Shown here in pieces: positions 23,330-30,619 of a DNA stretch of 38,330 bases. The DNA comes from Candidatus Gastranaerophilales bacterium (GTDB lineage Bacteria; Cyanobacteriota; Vampirovibrionia; Gastranaerophilales; Gastranaerophilaceae), in the NCBI GenBank assembly GCA_944325115.1, contig CALUYX010000004.1:1-38330 (forward strand). The letters are read 5' to 3'. Under the pieces are notes generated by a model. The model was not told the DNA's origin, ran no database searches, and saw only the letters and a program-made list of their open reading frames with translations. The translations under genes and the position numbers were made by a program. Position 1 is the stretch's first letter; each line of letters begins with the position of its first letter.

Positions 23330-24299
23330 CAATTCTTACTCCTTTTAGCTTCATTGCCTCATATGCCGTTACTTTGCACTTGGATAACAGGTTTTCGCCT
23401 TTTACTATCCAAGTTTTATCAAGGTCAAATTTAACCTTTGTGTCGTTTTTTATACCTAAGATTTTTCTTGGGTTATACGCCATAAGTTCAAGCGTTTTAT
23501 CAAGCCCGAATTTTTCATAAGTAAGAGAAAAAGCAAACTCAAGCCCTACAATGCCGTTTGGCGAATCTTTGTATGGCAGAAGCTTTTCTTCCACACTGTG
23601 AGGCGCATGGTCTGTTGCTATAACATCAATTGTCGAATCTAAAATCGCATCAATTACAGCCTGCCTGTCCTCTTTAGTTCCTAACGGAGGATTCATTTTG
23701 TATATGCCGTTATCGGTAACATTTTCTTTTGTAAAAGTAAAATAATGCGGTGCGCTCTCGCAGGTGATTTTTAAACCCTTATTTTTTGCAGCCCTTATTA
23801 AATCAAGGCTTGCTTTTTTTGATATGTGACAAAAATGCAGACGGGGGGTTTTTCCCTCTCTTATAAGTTCTTCAAAAATATCAATCTGCCATTTTACCTC
23901 TTTTGTTTCATCCTCGCAGTGAGAAAGTATTAGATTTTCGCTTTTAAGAGCATTATAAAATACACTGTGGTTTAATATGGGCAAACCGTCATTTGAAAAA
24001 GCTATCGCGCCTGAGTTTTTTAAAGTTTCAAAATCAACAAGCTCATCTGTGTTTAAGTTTTTTGTAACGGCACAAACCTGATACAGGTGGCATTTATGAC
24101 CTTTTGCTTTATCTAAAATATATTGAAGAGTTTGAGGGTTATCACAAACAGGTTTTGTATTCGGCATAGCGCAAACTGCACCAAAACCGCCTTTGTAGGC
24201 GCTATTTAGTCCCGTTTCAATTGTTTCTTTGTATTCATACCCGACTTCCCTTAAATGAACGTGCATATCAATAAGCGAGGGTATTTCTACAATATTCAT
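23322..24299 (-). CDS. pyrC: Dihydroorotase
   Basis: PyrC closes carbamoyl-aspartate to dihydroorotate with a zinc centre. At 325 residues it lacks the N-terminal part of the usual ~425-residue class I enzyme: the zinc motif DMHVHLREVG falls at residues 11-20, where it commonly lies near 60. What is present looks complete: AVCAMPNTKPVCD, HFCHISKKASLDLIRAAK, CESAPHYFTFT, YKMNPPLG, ATDHAPHS with the catalytic Asp, and PRKILGI. The usual Pro of HVHLRxPG is replaced (REVG). It overlaps pyrB by four bases (ATGA). The start is the first ATG, and the shortened N-terminus is real in this sequence. Confidence 0.93.
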   Translation of the reverse strand: MNIVEIPSLIDMHVHLREVGYEYKETIETGLNSAYKGGFGAVCAMPNTKPVCDNPQTLQYILDKAKGHKCHLYQVCAVTKNLNTDELVDFETLKNSGAIAFSNDGLPILNHSVFYNALKSENLILSHCEDETKEVKWQIDIFEELIREGKTPRLHFCHISKKASLDLIRAAKNKGLKITCESAPHYFTFTKENVTDNGIYKMNPPLGTKEDRQAVIDAILDSTIDVIATDHAPHSVEEKLLPYKDSPNGIVGLEFAFSLTYEKFGLDKTLELMAYNPRKILGIKNDTKVKFDLDKTWIVKGENLLSKCKVTAYEAMKLKGVRIDD

Positions 24300-25195
24300 C
24301 TTTCTACCCCTTTATACAATAAGTTTAGAATTGCCATTCTGACAAAGACTCCGTTTCTTGCCTGCTCAATAATAATTTTTCCCCTTGGCGAATCTAAAAT
24401 AGAGCCCTCGATTTCAACATCACGATTAACAGGACCGGGGTGCATTAAAATCGCACTTTGGGGCAGATTATCATTTGTAATTTGATAATCTTCAATATAT
24501 TGAGCATAAGGTATGCGAGTTTCTATGCGTTCTTTTTGAATCCTTAAACCCATAACCGCATCAGCGTCTTTTAGAGCGGTTTTTAAATTAGGTTCATACT
24601 TAGCATCAGTAAGCGTCCAGTCTTCAAAATAGCTTGGTGAGCAGCATACAACATGCGCTCCAAAGCGATTTAGAAGCTCTATGTTTGACTTTGCAACACG
24701 AGAGTGGATTATATCACCTACTATTACAACCTTTTTGCCCTCAACGGTTTTTAGATGTTTTTGCAGCGTATAAAAATCCAAAAGCGCCTGTGTCGGGTGA
24801 GATGCCTTGCCAACTCCTGCGTTTACCAGCGACAAATTATAATCATAATGTTTTTCTGAAAGCTCTTGCAAAAAGTCTTCTCTTGAATGTCTTATGACAG
24901 CTATATCACAACCTATTGCATTCAAGTTGTTTAAAGTATCATAAAAGCCTTCACCCTTTAGGATTGAGGATTTTTGAGCGTCAAAGTTAAAAACATCAAA
25001 GCCAAGTTTTTTTGACGCCATTTCAAAAGAAAATCTCGTGCGGGTAGAGTTTTCAAAAAACAAAAGTGCAACCGAGCCTGTGTTTTTTCTCTCAAGAGTA
25101 CCTTTTAGGGTTTGCTCTTCATAGAATTTCGCAAGCTCTGTTATTTCAAGAATTTCATCATTTGTAAGATGTTTAATGTCAATAAGGTGTTTCAT
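24296..25195 (-). CDS. pyrB: Aspartate carbamoyltransferase catalytic subunit
   Basis: PyrB joins carbamoyl phosphate to aspartate. The 299-residue protein has FFENSTRTRFSFE (residues 46-58) that binds carbamoyl phosphate, GVGKASHPTQALLDFYTL, the KKVVIVGDIIHSRVAKSN segment, and the closing MHPGPVNRDVEI. No regulatory subunit gene pyrI is in the window, as is usual outside enteric bacteria. It is three bases downstream of pyrE. Confidence 0.96.
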   Translation of the reverse strand: MKHLIDIKHLTNDEILEITELAKFYEEQTLKGTLERKNTGSVALLFFENSTRTRFSFEMASKKLGFDVFNFDAQKSSILKGEGFYDTLNNLNAIGCDIAVIRHSREDFLQELSEKHYDYNLSLVNAGVGKASHPTQALLDFYTLQKHLKTVEGKKVVIVGDIIHSRVAKSNIELLNRFGAHVVCCSPSYFEDWTLTDAKYEPNLKTALKDADAVMGLRIQKERIETRIPYAQYIEDYQITNDNLPQSAILMHPGPVNRDVEIEGSILDSPRGKIIIEQARNGVFVRMAILNLLYKGVER

Positions 25196-25198
25196 TTT

Positions 25199-25774
25199 CT
25201 ACTTTCCAACCCTGCTTCCGGGTTTAGTCAACTCTATTCCCAATTTGCATAGCGGGCAGTCTTCGGGGTTATATGTAACAGGTTCAACCTGAAGAAGTGA
25301 TATTATATTTAATTTATCTTTTAATTTTCCTGCCGACCTGTCTACAATACAGGCAACACCTGCTACTTCAATTTCAAACTCTTTTAGAGCGTCCATTGTT
25401 TCAAAAATAGTTCTTGCAGTTGTAATAACATCCTCTACAAGCAGAACTTTTTCACCTTTCTTTAAAATATAGCCGCGTCTTAGCTGCATTTGCCCGTCTT
25501 TTCTCTCAACAAAAAGATTTCTCTTATCTGTAGCGGCTGCAACTTCATAGCCAAAAATTATCGCCCCTATGGCAGGAGATACAACAGTGTCAAACTCAAG
25601 TCCTTTGAGTTTTTTTGCAAGTTCTTGAGCAAGAGTCTTTACAACAGGCGGGTATTGGTATAATTTTGCACATTGAAAATAAGTATCCGAGTGCAACCCC
25701 GAAGTTAAGCAAAAATGCCCGTTTAAAAGACCGTCAAAGTCTAAAAGAAGCTGTTTTACATCCGCTTGTTCCAT
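25199..25774 (-). CDS. pyrE: Orotate phosphoribosyltransferase
   Basis: PyrE makes OMP from orotate and PRPP. The 191-residue protein carries the PRPP-binding motif VLLVEDVITTARTIFE and the orotate-specific N-terminal region with FCLTSGLHSDTYFQCAKLYQ. The C-terminal segment with CPLCKLGIELTKPGSR holds two cysteines; similar ends occur in several PyrE proteins. Its start shares a base with the pyrD stop (TAATG). Confidence 0.94.
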   Translation of the reverse strand: MEQADVKQLLLDFDGLLNGHFCLTSGLHSDTYFQCAKLYQYPPVVKTLAQELAKKLKGLEFDTVVSPAIGAIIFGYEVAAATDKRNLFVERKDGQMQLRRGYILKKGEKVLLVEDVITTARTIFETMDALKEFEIEVAGVACIVDRSAGKLKDKLNIISLLQVEPVTYNPEDCPLCKLGIELTKPGSRVGK

Positions 25775-26685
25775 TAATTTATCTCCTTTATTGCCATTTT
25801 TAAATCTTCAAAAGTATTAAATTTATTTTCTCTCATAAATTCTTCAAGCTCTAAGGCTAAAGACACACAAGCATCACACTGAGTAAAGTTATGTGTGCCA
25901 ACTTCAAAAGCGTCAGCGCCTGCGCTTATAAATTCAAACAAATCAGAGAGTCGAGAAATGCCGCCCATGCCTATAATAGGCAATTTTACAGCAGAGCGTA
26001 TTCTTTTAACCATTGCAAGGGCAACAGGCTTAATGCACTTACCCGAAAGTCCGCCCTGAACTTCTTTTTTGTAGAATTTTCCGTTTATATAATCTATTTT
26101 TATGCCAAGACCCTTTAGTGTGTTTATGGCGCTTATAGCGTCAGCACCTGCTTTTTCAACCGCTAAGGCTAAAGATTCAATGCTTGTGACATTAGGGGTT
26201 AATTTTACTATCAGACATCCTTCATAATTTTTTCTTACCTTTAAAACAAGCTCATAGAGAGAATTTGAATCTACTCCAAACTCCAGACAGCCTGATTTTA
26301 CGTTAGGACAAGAAACATTAAGTTCAATTGCTTCAATTCCCGCTTTATTTGCAATTGAGGCAAGTTGAGCATAATCTTCTAGGGTACTTCCTGCGGCGTT
26401 TAGAATATATGTAATATTTTTCTTATTTAAAACAGGGATTTTTTCTTCTATAAATCGCTCTATACCGATATTTTCAAGCCCTATGCGATTTATCATACCG
26501 CAATCGGTTTCAAAGATTCTATCTCCCTCGTTACCCAATCTCGGTTCAAGAGTAATGCCTTTTGTTGCTATAGCGCCTATTTGAGATACGTCGCAAAAGT
26601 CCTCGTACTCATCTGCGTAGCCAAAAGTCCCTGAGGCTGCAATTATCGGGTTTTTCATTTCAAAATCAGCTATTTTTATTCCCAT
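25774..26685 (-). CDS. pyrD: Dihydroorotate dehydrogenase class 1B catalytic subunit
   Basis: PyrD oxidises dihydroorotate to orotate with FMN and passes electrons through PyrK to NAD+. The 303-residue protein shows PIIAASGTFGYADEYEDF, ATKGITLEPRLGNE, the catalytic Cys126 in ELNVSCPNVKSG, and the FMN phosphate region PIIGMGGISRLSD. Class 1B is inferred from this Cys (class 2 has Ser) and the neighbouring pyrK. The ribosome binding site is GAGGT. It overlaps pyrK by ten bases. Confidence 0.96.
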   Translation of the reverse strand: MGIKIADFEMKNPIIAASGTFGYADEYEDFCDVSQIGAIATKGITLEPRLGNEGDRIFETDCGMINRIGLENIGIERFIEEKIPVLNKKNITYILNAAGSTLEDYAQLASIANKAGIEAIELNVSCPNVKSGCLEFGVDSNSLYELVLKVRKNYEGCLIVKLTPNVTSIESLALAVEKAGADAISAINTLKGLGIKIDYINGKFYKKEVQGGLSGKCIKPVALAMVKRIRSAVKLPIIGMGGISRLSDLFEFISAGADAFEVGTHNFTQCDACVSLALELEEFMRENKFNTFEDLKMAIKEIN

Positions 26686-27392
26686 ACTACCTCACTTGAC
26701 TTAAACACCGGTCCATCGTGGCAAATTGTCGCATTTTGAACTTTGCCGTCTTTTTTCACCTTAATAACGCAACCCCTGCAAACACCGACCTGACAGGCAA
26801 AAACTTTTTCCATAGCAACAAAAGCGTCTATATTATGCTCAAATGCCTTTTGATTAACAAGTTTTAAAACAATCTCAGGTCCGCAAGAATATATCAGCTG
26901 AGGTTTAAATTCTTTTATTATTTCATCCAGATAATCAATCACAGAGCCGCCTATGACTGTTTTATCAGAACCTTCTATAACTTCATTTTGCGCCTTAAAA
27001 CCTGTAATTAAAAAGTTTTCGATACCTTTTGAATTCAGTTCGTCTTTTAAAAACAACATAGGCGCTATACCGATGCCTGCGCCCACAAGGAGGGATTTTT
27101 TGTTTTCAATATTAAAACCCGTACCTAAAGCACCCATAAAATCTACACTATCGCCGACTTTAAGAGATTTTATGTAATTTGTTCCCTCGCCTTTTAATTT
27201 AAAGAAAACTTGAATTTTCCCGTCTTTAAAGCCTTTAATGCTAAATGGGCGTCTTAGGGTCTTTGGAGGGCATAAAATTGAGATAAACTGCCCTGCGTGA
27301 GCCTCTTTAACATCTGATGAAATCTCAAGAGCATATGTGTCTTGAGCTATTTTTTCAATTTTTTCTACTGTACCTTTTTTAATCTTTTTCAT
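26676..27392 (-). CDS. pyrK: Dihydroorotate dehydrogenase electron-transfer subunit
   Basis: PyrK carries FAD and a [2Fe-2S] cluster and links PyrD to NAD+. The 238-residue protein has the FAD domain with KTLRRPFSIKGF and VDFMGALGTGFNI, a nucleotide-binding region with VGAGIGIAPMLFL, and the cluster motif EKVFACQVGVCRGCVIKV followed by ATICHDGPVF, giving the four expected Cys. It is the first gene of the operon. The ribosome binding site is weak (GGG). A leader with a terminator precedes it. Confidence 0.95.
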   Translation of the reverse strand: MKKIKKGTVEKIEKIAQDTYALEISSDVKEAHAGQFISILCPPKTLRRPFSIKGFKDGKIQVFFKLKGEGTNYIKSLKVGDSVDFMGALGTGFNIENKKSLLVGAGIGIAPMLFLKDELNSKGIENFLITGFKAQNEVIEGSDKTVIGGSVIDYLDEIIKEFKPQLIYSCGPEIVLKLVNQKAFEHNIDAFVAMEKVFACQVGVCRGCVIKVKKDGKVQNATICHDGPVFKSSEVVWE

Positions 27393-27403
27393 TTTTTACC
27401 CAT

Positions 27404-27432
27404 AAAAAAAGAAAGGCAAAAACCTTTCTTTT
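27404..27432 (-). terminator. Leader terminator before pyrK (attenuator candidate)
   Basis: On the minus strand AAAAGAAAGG (27432-27423) pairs with CCTTTCTTTT (27416-27407) around a TTTTTG loop, followed by T through 27404. It lies between the promoter and the pyrK ATG at 27392, so it would stop transcription before the operon unless prevented. Confidence 0.8.
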
Positions 27433-27469
27433 AAGCTATATATTTAGTTTTTAACTTCTTTAAATTCAT
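27431..27469 (-). CDS. Possible leader peptide of the pyr operon
   Basis: A 12-codon ORF (MNLKKLKTKYIA) begins at 27469 and its TAA stop touches the 5' base of the leader terminator stem. An AGGA lies about 12 bases upstream of the ATG. It is too short for ordinary gene finding. Its position, ending at the hairpin, is what a translation-coupled attenuator needs. An inverted repeat, AATTCA-GA-TGAATT, overlaps the ATG and could hide or expose it. Confidence 0.45.
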   Translation of the reverse strand: MNLKKLKTKYIA

Positions 27470-27493
27470 CTGAATTAAGTTCCTTTTGAGATA

Positions 27494-27531
27494 ATTATAA
27501 CCTAAATAAAATTAATTTGTGTAATTTGTGT
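27494..27531 (-). promoter_or_regulatory. Promoter of the pyr operon with a tandem repeat over the -35 region
   Basis: TATAAT (27499-27494 on the minus strand) is the -10 box. Further upstream ACACAAATT is repeated twice in tandem (27531-27514), covering the -35 position (ACACAA). No better -35 is seen. The repeat could be a regulator site. Confidence 0.55.
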
Positions 27532-27624
27532 AAACATATGTAACAAATAAACTTTAAAACCTAAATGTTGAAAAAAATCTGTCGATAAGTAAAACATAAG
27601 AACAATGGAGTAGAAAGAACTCAA

Positions 27625-28128
27625 ATGAGTGTATCAGGACTTGGATTAAATCAGAATTTATTTGCAGGCATCGACAGCGTAAATGCCGCAAAAGTATCAG
27701 GCGAAATTTTCTCACGTGCCGCAGAAAAAACAATCGACCTTTCTAAAGCTGATTTATCTCAATTCAAACGCCCTACATTAGGTGTTGACCTTTACAGCCC
27801 TAAAACAAGCATTGAATTACAAAGACAAATTGCCATTACTCAATCAGGTCTAAACACTCAAAACATCAACACAACTTACCTAAACTCTCAAGCAGCAAGC
27901 GCACTTTACGGCGGAAACAATGTTGCAAAGAGCGTTGAAGGAAAACTTTTTGTACCAACCAACTCAGAAGTTGAAGCAATCAACATCGTTGAACCTCAAA
28001 CTCAAAGAGTTGACTTGTATCAAATAGCTAACCTCAACAAAGACGCAAAAGGCTCTAACCCGTTTGCATACAGACCACAACAATCAAGCGAAAAAGAAGA
28101 AAAAGAACCTCTTAACTTCATCGCTTAA
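27625..28128 (+). CDS. Ser/Asn/Gln-rich protein of unknown function
   Basis: A 167-residue protein without signal peptide or membrane helix, starting at the ATG after an imperfect ribosome binding site (GGAGTAG upstream). It begins MSVSGLGLNQNLFAGIDSVN, is rich in Ser, Asn, Gln and Ala, and has a helical middle with IELQRQIAITQSG. The C-terminus is charged (SSEKEEKEPLNFIA). The composition and disordered start resemble proteins exported by type III or flagellar systems, but I have no direct evidence. It is a single-gene unit with a terminator. Confidence 0.72.
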   Translation: MSVSGLGLNQNLFAGIDSVNAAKVSGEIFSRAAEKTIDLSKADLSQFKRPTLGVDLYSPKTSIELQRQIAITQSGLNTQNINTTYLNSQAASALYGGNNVAKSVEGKLFVPTNSEVEAINIVEPQTQRVDLYQIANLNKDAKGSNPFAYRPQQSSEKEEKEPLNFIA

Positions 28129-28170
28129 TTTAAAAGAAGCATTATTCTCCTCCTCTATTGTTCAAATTTT

Positions 28171-28196
28171 AGCAGCCAACTTGGCTGCTTTTTATT
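28171..28196 (+). terminator. Intrinsic terminator of the 167-aa gene
   Basis: AGCAGCCAA pairs with TTGGCTGCT around a single C (28171-28189), followed by a T-rich run. Confidence 0.85.
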
Positions 28197-28226
28197 TTTA
28201 AAAACCCCTCTTTTTTTGAGGGGCTT
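28196..28226 (-). terminator. Intrinsic terminator of the GH13-like gene
   Basis: On the minus strand, just after the stop codon at 28232, CCCCTC pairs with GAGGGG around seven A, followed by T. It sits back to back with the plus-strand terminator. Confidence 0.85.
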
Positions 28227-28231
28227 TAAAA

Positions 28232-30427
28232 CTATTTAACCATTTTATAGATTTTAAATTCGGCAGGCTGGAGAATATCAAAGGTTATTGAGCCTGTAAT
28301 TTCTTGCTCCATAGGAATTTCGGTTAATGTACATTTTTGCATTTCATCTAATTTAAAATCATAAAAAGCGCTTAGTTTTTTGTTATCTTTAAGTTTAATT
28401 GTTTTATTTAAAACCGCTTTGCCTTTTTTTGTCATTCTTCTTGTGTGACCGTTTACATCAACCACATTAACTTTTTCAGTTGGCGAAAAATAATTTGCCA
28501 CGACAAAAAGGCTTTCTTTAGGGTTTTTATCGCTTATTACTTCCCAGCAGCAAAAACCGTCTTCGCTTTGAACATGTAAAATTGCCTTACCGCGAGAGAG
28601 GATTTCACTGTGTTGCGCAAAATAGTTTATAGCGTTGAATTTTTCCCAGAAGCTCCAGTTTTTATTTCTATCCATTGAAACTTCTTTACCTATAATGCGC
28701 TCTATGCCTGTTTTTGTAAAGCTTTCATCACCATCAACATATAGTGTAGAGCGTTGAGCAAATTTGCCTCCGGGGAGGAATTTGTATTTAAACCACTTAA
28801 ACAATGCCCCTGATTCGCCCAGCTGACCGGGGTATTGGTCAATTTCTCTAAATTCGCCGTCTTGATTGTTATAAGCTTTTAAAATAGAGAGCGGATTAGT
28901 CCTTGAGCCTTTTGTATTGTATATTTCAAGGCGCATATTATCATTTATTATCTGCTCGGGAGTTTTGCTGTATTGGCTTACAATATCATCACCCCATAAA
29001 AGGTCAAAGTGCATATCAGCGTGATATTCTTTAAAATAACCATCCCAGAGCATATATTCTGCAAGGGTTGCAAAGTATGGAATGCGTTTTTTTATTTTTG
29101 CATTCATTTTTGCAAGCACCTTATAAGGAGCTCTGTAGCTTATTGGCATGTTATTTTTTTGTGAAACTTCATCTACCACATGGTCTATATGGTCGACTCT
29201 AAAACCGTCAAAGTTGTATTCTTTTTGAAGATTTTCCATATAATCCACAAAAAAGTCCACAACCTTTTTGTTAAATTTGTGTTTTTCAAAGAAAACAAAG
29301 TAATAAGGCGTTTGACAATCAAGATTTGCAAAGTGAGTTACATCTTCGCCCTTGTAGTTATAGTGTTTGAAAGTCGGATATTCACCTGACTTGTGCATTT
29401 TATCATACACGGGAACTCCTGCCGAGCACCAAGCACCACCGGGCGACGACCAAAGACCTTCTTTTGTAAGGGCTTTTATTATTTCATCCTGACAAACTAT
29501 GTCTTCTTCGCATTTTGGTTTTTTACCGTTTACACGTTCTATAATTTCTTCAACACGTTTTAGAAGTTCTTCCTGTTTATCTTTAAAAGACATTTTGTAA
29601 GATATTAAAATTTTGTATTCTTTTAAATCTTCATCGTATGTTTTTGTTTTATTTGCCTTAAGGGCTTTTTCAAAGTTTTTGATATTTTCATCAAGTTCTT
29701 TAATGTCAAACCATCTTGCAACATATGGGTTTGTAAGTACTATTTTTGAAAATCTGCCCGTTTGAGGTAAAACATCATATATCACAGGGTGTCCTGCAAG
29801 TTGAGCAAGAGTGATGAAGAATCTTACCTGTTCTTTAGCGTCTAGTCCCAAGAACTTAGCTACTTTTTCATCTTCAAGATTTTTTGATACATCGGATGAC
29901 TTTGGCAGATACGCACATTCAAACTCACGAGGGTGAAAAGGTATTAAATACAAAGTCGCAGGCATGATGTTTAAGTCTTTGTTACCACAATCAAGACTCA
30001 GAAGTGCTGCCAACCAGTCGATAAATTTTCCAGCACGATTCGGGTCAGCACCAAGCCCTGCAAGGGATAGAAGTTTTATGTTATGACCTTCTTTTTTAAA
30101 CCAGTTAGAGTGTTTTACTTTTCTTCTTGCAAGAGCTGAAGGGTTAGAAAAGTGTGTAAATTTTTCCCCGTCATATGTACCTTCAAATTTTAATTTTTCA
30201 CAAAGTGCAAAAATTATCTCTCCCGCGCTTAACTCTTCAAGAGTTTTAAAGTGCGGATAAGGTAAATAGCCGTATTTTTGGATTGTTTTTGAAAGATATT
30301 CTCTTCTCTCGGGTGAAATATCGTTTATACCGTATATTTCTTTTAACTTTGCAAATTGCAAATTGATGTCAAAGTTTTGCAAAAAATCAGCTTCGACTGT
30401 TTTTTTGGGGTTGATTAAATTTAACAC
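28232..30427 (-). CDS. GH13-like (alpha-amylase family) enzyme, subfamily unclear
   Basis: A 731-residue cytosolic protein with no signal peptide. A long N-terminal region (about 350 residues) precedes a barrel whose region II is clear: NFDGFRVDHIDHVVDE near residues 405-420, where the Asp of FRVD would be the nucleophile. A Glu in TLAEYMLWDGYF (about 453) fits region III. The third catalytic residue (region IV His-Asp) is not obvious. It ends in a beta-rich part with WEVISDKNPKESLFVVANYF. This suggests an alpha-glucan acting enzyme such as an amylase or glucanotransferase; the substrate cannot be read. The start is GTG, with GGTGG upstream; an ATG nearby is out of frame. Confidence 0.8.
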   Translation of the reverse strand: MLNLINPKKTVEADFLQNFDINLQFAKLKEIYGINDISPERREYLSKTIQKYGYLPYPHFKTLEELSAGEIIFALCEKLKFEGTYDGEKFTHFSNPSALARRKVKHSNWFKKEGHNIKLLSLAGLGADPNRAGKFIDWLAALLSLDCGNKDLNIMPATLYLIPFHPREFECAYLPKSSDVSKNLEDEKVAKFLGLDAKEQVRFFITLAQLAGHPVIYDVLPQTGRFSKIVLTNPYVARWFDIKELDENIKNFEKALKANKTKTYDEDLKEYKILISYKMSFKDKQEELLKRVEEIIERVNGKKPKCEEDIVCQDEIIKALTKEGLWSSPGGAWCSAGVPVYDKMHKSGEYPTFKHYNYKGEDVTHFANLDCQTPYYFVFFEKHKFNKKVVDFFVDYMENLQKEYNFDGFRVDHIDHVVDEVSQKNNMPISYRAPYKVLAKMNAKIKKRIPYFATLAEYMLWDGYFKEYHADMHFDLLWGDDIVSQYSKTPEQIINDNMRLEIYNTKGSRTNPLSILKAYNNQDGEFREIDQYPGQLGESGALFKWFKYKFLPGGKFAQRSTLYVDGDESFTKTGIERIIGKEVSMDRNKNWSFWEKFNAINYFAQHSEILSRGKAILHVQSEDGFCCWEVISDKNPKESLFVVANYFSPTEKVNVVDVNGHTRRMTKKGKAVLNKTIKLKDNKKLSAFYDFKLDEMQKCTLTEIPMEQEITGSITFDILQPAEFKIYKMVK

Positions 30428-30578
30428 TTGTCCACCATCACTTATCTTTATTCTATCCTACAGAAATATACTAGCAAAAAACCTTTTATTTTTTAACGCG
30501 AAGTAAAGAATTGTAACGGAGATATAGGCTATATGTGTAATATAGTGGCAAAGTTTAGTACTTTTGTATTAAAATGTC

Positions 30579-30587
30579 TGGTAAAAT
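30579..30587 (+). promoter_or_regulatory. Extended -10 promoter of the coiled-coil gene
   Basis: TGGTAAAAT is an extended -10 element; the transcript would start about 25 bases before the ATG. No good -35 box. The leader carries GGGGA, rather far from the start, and GAG close to it. Confidence 0.45.
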
Positions 30588-30619
30588 AGTATTTTTTCAA
30601 AGGGGATTTTTTAGAGTTT

